Source: Blepharisma stoltei (Eukaryota > Ciliophora > Heterotrichea > Heterotrichida > Blepharismidae). Taken from it: a DNA stretch of 64,000 bases. The DNA lies in the NCBI GenBank assembly GCA_914767885.1, contig CAJZBQ010000053.1, positions 868,001 to 932,000 of the forward strand. The letters run 5' to 3'. The notes below the pieces were generated by a model. It saw nothing but the letters and a program-made list of their open reading frames with translations, was not told where the DNA came from and ran no database searches. Below are positions 62,530 to 64,000 of this stretch, piece by piece. Position numbers and translations under genes: made by a program. How positions within the stretch are numbered: the first letter of the stretch is position 1; each line of letters opens with the position of its first letter.

Positions 62530-62553
62530 TTTGGTGTGTTGTTTATTATAATC
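62530..62553. promoter_or_regulatory. 24-bp divergent promoter region
   Basis: Only 24 bp separate the start codons of the Dicer-like gene (minus) and the TPR gene (plus). Any core promoter elements must be very compact or lie within the genes. Confidence 0.5.
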
Positions 62554-63994
62554 ATGGAAAATTTAGACGAGTTAGACAATCTAGCTGAAAAATATTAAAA
62601 TTTATAGTGAATTTTCCTTAAAAAAAATTATAGAAAAAAAAGGAAAAATACATATAAATTTGTATATAAATCTGAAGGAAATTTTGTAGAGGCTTTAAAT
62701 GTTGTAGAAGAAGGCTTAAATATTAGAAAAACCAGGTTTGGGGATGACAGTCTCGAAGTAAGGAAAAGCTATATCAAATTGTGTGAACTTTGCAACATTC
62801 TTGCAGCTTATTATCTCCAAAGAGATAATGCTGATTTAGCTTTTGATTTATTGAAAAGAGCTGAACTTTTGTGTGAAATGGACGAGCATACGAAGGCTGT
62901 AACGTATAATAACCTAGCCTGCTACTACAGGAAAACTGGAAAAGCAAGAGTAGCTTTAACGTATTTAGGTAAAGCTTTAGTAATTGATAATGATCAGCCA
63001 AACACTCATTTAAACTTGTGCGCGTCTCTTTCACAGATTGATAGGCATGAAAAAGCATTAGGCCATGCAATGCAGGCTATTGTATTCTTTTTTATTTTTA
63101 ATTATAGATTATAATTTGCTTACTCCCCGCCTCAGTGAGTGAACAAAATCATTGGAAAATCCCCACCCAACTTGACTGAACAAAAAAAATTCTATATATA
63201 AATGATATTATTTATAATTAAATCTCAGTCTAATAATGTTTTATTTTAAACAGCTTGCATTTTTTAAATATAAATTTTACCAAATAAAATTAATATTTGC
63301 TTTAATATTTTTGCAAAATGGATTTTTTAAATTTCGAAAAAGAAAAAATTTATATATAAATCTTTAAAAAAAATTAAATCCCCTCATGTGCAAACACAAA
63401 ATATTTTTGCTCGCTCATGGAGGGGGAAGTTATAAGAAAAAGAAAATAAATATGGATTATAAGATACTTTTACAAGATCTTTTTATTTCCTCTCTACAAG
63501 CCAATACAGGCTTTGAAGAGCATGCCCATGAGCTTGCTATTGCGTACCACAATATGGCAGTAGAGCTTGAATACCTAAAAAGAACTAACGAAGCTTTAAG
63601 AATGTACCAAAAAGCTGTAGAATTTGCCCAGAAATATTTGCCTGAGGATCACCCAATCAATGTAAACGCCCAAAGAATGCTATATAATGCTGCAAAAGAT
63701 GAAGAAGAACATAGAGAAAAATTGTTGAACCGACGAGAATGTACATCAAAAAACAACTTTTATAGTATACTATTATGCCTAAAATAGCCCATAGATCTCC
63801 ATTAGTCAGCCCAGGGCTATTTTTAATTATTTTTGTATAAAAAGTTGGACAGAAAAGAGTCAAGAAGAGAAATTGATGAAGACAAAAATGCAGAAATGAA
63901 AAGAAAAGCATCGTCAACTGACCCAGGAGTAAGGTTTGGGCGGGACTATGAAAGAGGAAATGAAGGCCGAAAACCTAATTTAATTGAAATATAA
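62554..63994 (+). CDS. TPR protein (kinesin light chain-like)
   Basis: A 303-aa tetratricopeptide protein. Repeats: GNFVEALNVVEEGLNIRKTRFG, then NADLAFDLLKRAELLCEMDE, KAVTYNNLACYYRKTGKARV and AIAYHNMAVELEYLKRTNEA, with the TPR spacing of A, G and Y residues. The 42-residue spacing recalls kinesin light chain-type arrays, which bind cargo or ciliary partners. IESs of 72, 382 and 75 bp interrupt it; 1,441 minus 529 nt is 304 codons. It ends in a basic tail (RKASSTDPGVRFGRDYERGN) six bases before the window end. Confidence 0.85.
62595..62666 (+). other. IES, 72 bp, TA pointer
   Basis: Excision joins NLAEKY to KSEGNFVEALNVV. Confidence 0.75.
63085..63466 (+). other. IES, 382 bp, containing a family A MITE
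   Basis: TA-flanked insert whose middle (63123-63429) is a family A element with its own TTA duplication, so a MITE landed inside a pre-existing IES. Excision gives HAMQAIVLLQDLFISS. Confidence 0.75.
63123..63429 (-). mobile_element. Worn family A MITE inside an IES, TTA target duplication
   Basis: CTCCCCGCCTCAGTGAGTG at the left and CTCGCTCATGGAGGGGG at the right. TTA at 63120-63122 and 63430-63432. Confidence 0.8.
63763..63837 (+). other. IES, 75 bp, TATA pointer
   Basis: Excision joins TSKNNFY to KKLDRKESRRE in frame. Confidence 0.75.
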
Positions 63995-64000
63995 GTATAA

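Noticed and set aside
1..64000. tRNA or rRNA genes
   Set aside because: I looked for T-loop and acceptor patterns in GC-richer segments and saw none convincing; the GC-rich islands are retroposons.

Overview
The window looks like germline (micronuclear) DNA of a heterotrich ciliate, most likely Blepharisma. Three things point there. UGA is read as Trp inside almost every conserved protein while UAA and UAG end genes, for example the flippase motif DGETDWKLRKA at about 4174. Spliceosomal introns are only 15-16 nt (GTA...TAG). Nearly every gene is cut by AT-rich inserts whose removal, together with one copy of a short flanking repeat that usually contains TA, restores the reading frame exactly; these are internal eliminated sequences (IESs). 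I rebuilt 31 genes by hand and tested nearly all of the multi-part ones by asking whether total length minus introns and inserts is a multiple of three. It is, apart from three one-base homopolymer problems.

Layout. 0-7.4 kb: a terminal-inverted-repeat element end, a DHHC palmitoyltransferase, a GC-rich retroposon, a SPRY protein, a P4-ATPase (Neo1/ATP9 type) and a homeodomain-like protein. 8.4-14 kb: a cyclin, a KH-domain RNA-binding protein and an S28 peptidase-like protein that has lost its catalytic Ser and His. 14-24 kb: repeat-rich DNA, an ankyrin protein, a fused fatty acyl-CoA reductase/DHAP acyltransferase for ether lipids, a four-helix membrane protein and a RING protein. 24-31.4 kb: protein phosphatase methylesterase 1, kinesin-13, a signal-peptide-peptidase-like protease, enkurin and U2AF. 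31.7-43 kb: two unknown proteins, a MORN-repeat protein, a Ser/Thr kinase, an NT-C2 coiled-coil protein and a PUB-like protein. 43-54.7 kb: a RING/B-box/Kelch protein with six insertions, an AIFM3-like Rieske reductase, a large unknown protein with a CaaX end, and a MAP kinase holding a nested 1.45-kb insert. 54.8-64 kb: a UPF0235 protein, a secreted His/Asp-rich protein, ARL6, an unknown protein, a Dicer-like RNase III and a TPR protein.

The most striking feature is a group of miniature inverted-repeat elements that share one architecture but carry different core motifs. Each has four copies of a family-specific core of about 13-17 bp: two as direct repeats about 60 bp apart at one end and two as a perfect hairpin at the other. 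All four copies change together between families (A CTCCGTGAGTGAAC, B CTTTAAATTGGAAC, C CATTTAATAACGAAC, D CATCCTTGATCGAACGA). Elements are flanked by a three-base TNA duplication (TAA, TTA, TCA or TGA). Removing the element plus one TNA restores the interrupted gene in the S28 protein, U2AF, the kinase, AIFM3, the MAPK and Dicer. Elements also nest inside one another. Separately, GC-rich retroposons with 11-17 bp target duplications sit inside genes, and removing element plus one duplication again restores the frame, so the duplication may serve as the excision pointer.

The genes mostly belong to cilium and cytoskeleton (kinesin-13, enkurin, ARL6, MORN, MAPK), signalling, lipid and membrane work, RNA processing (U2AF, KH) and small-RNA biogenesis (Dicer-like). 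Gene packing is tight: divergent start codons lie as little as 24 bp apart and convergent stop codons as little as 5 bp apart.
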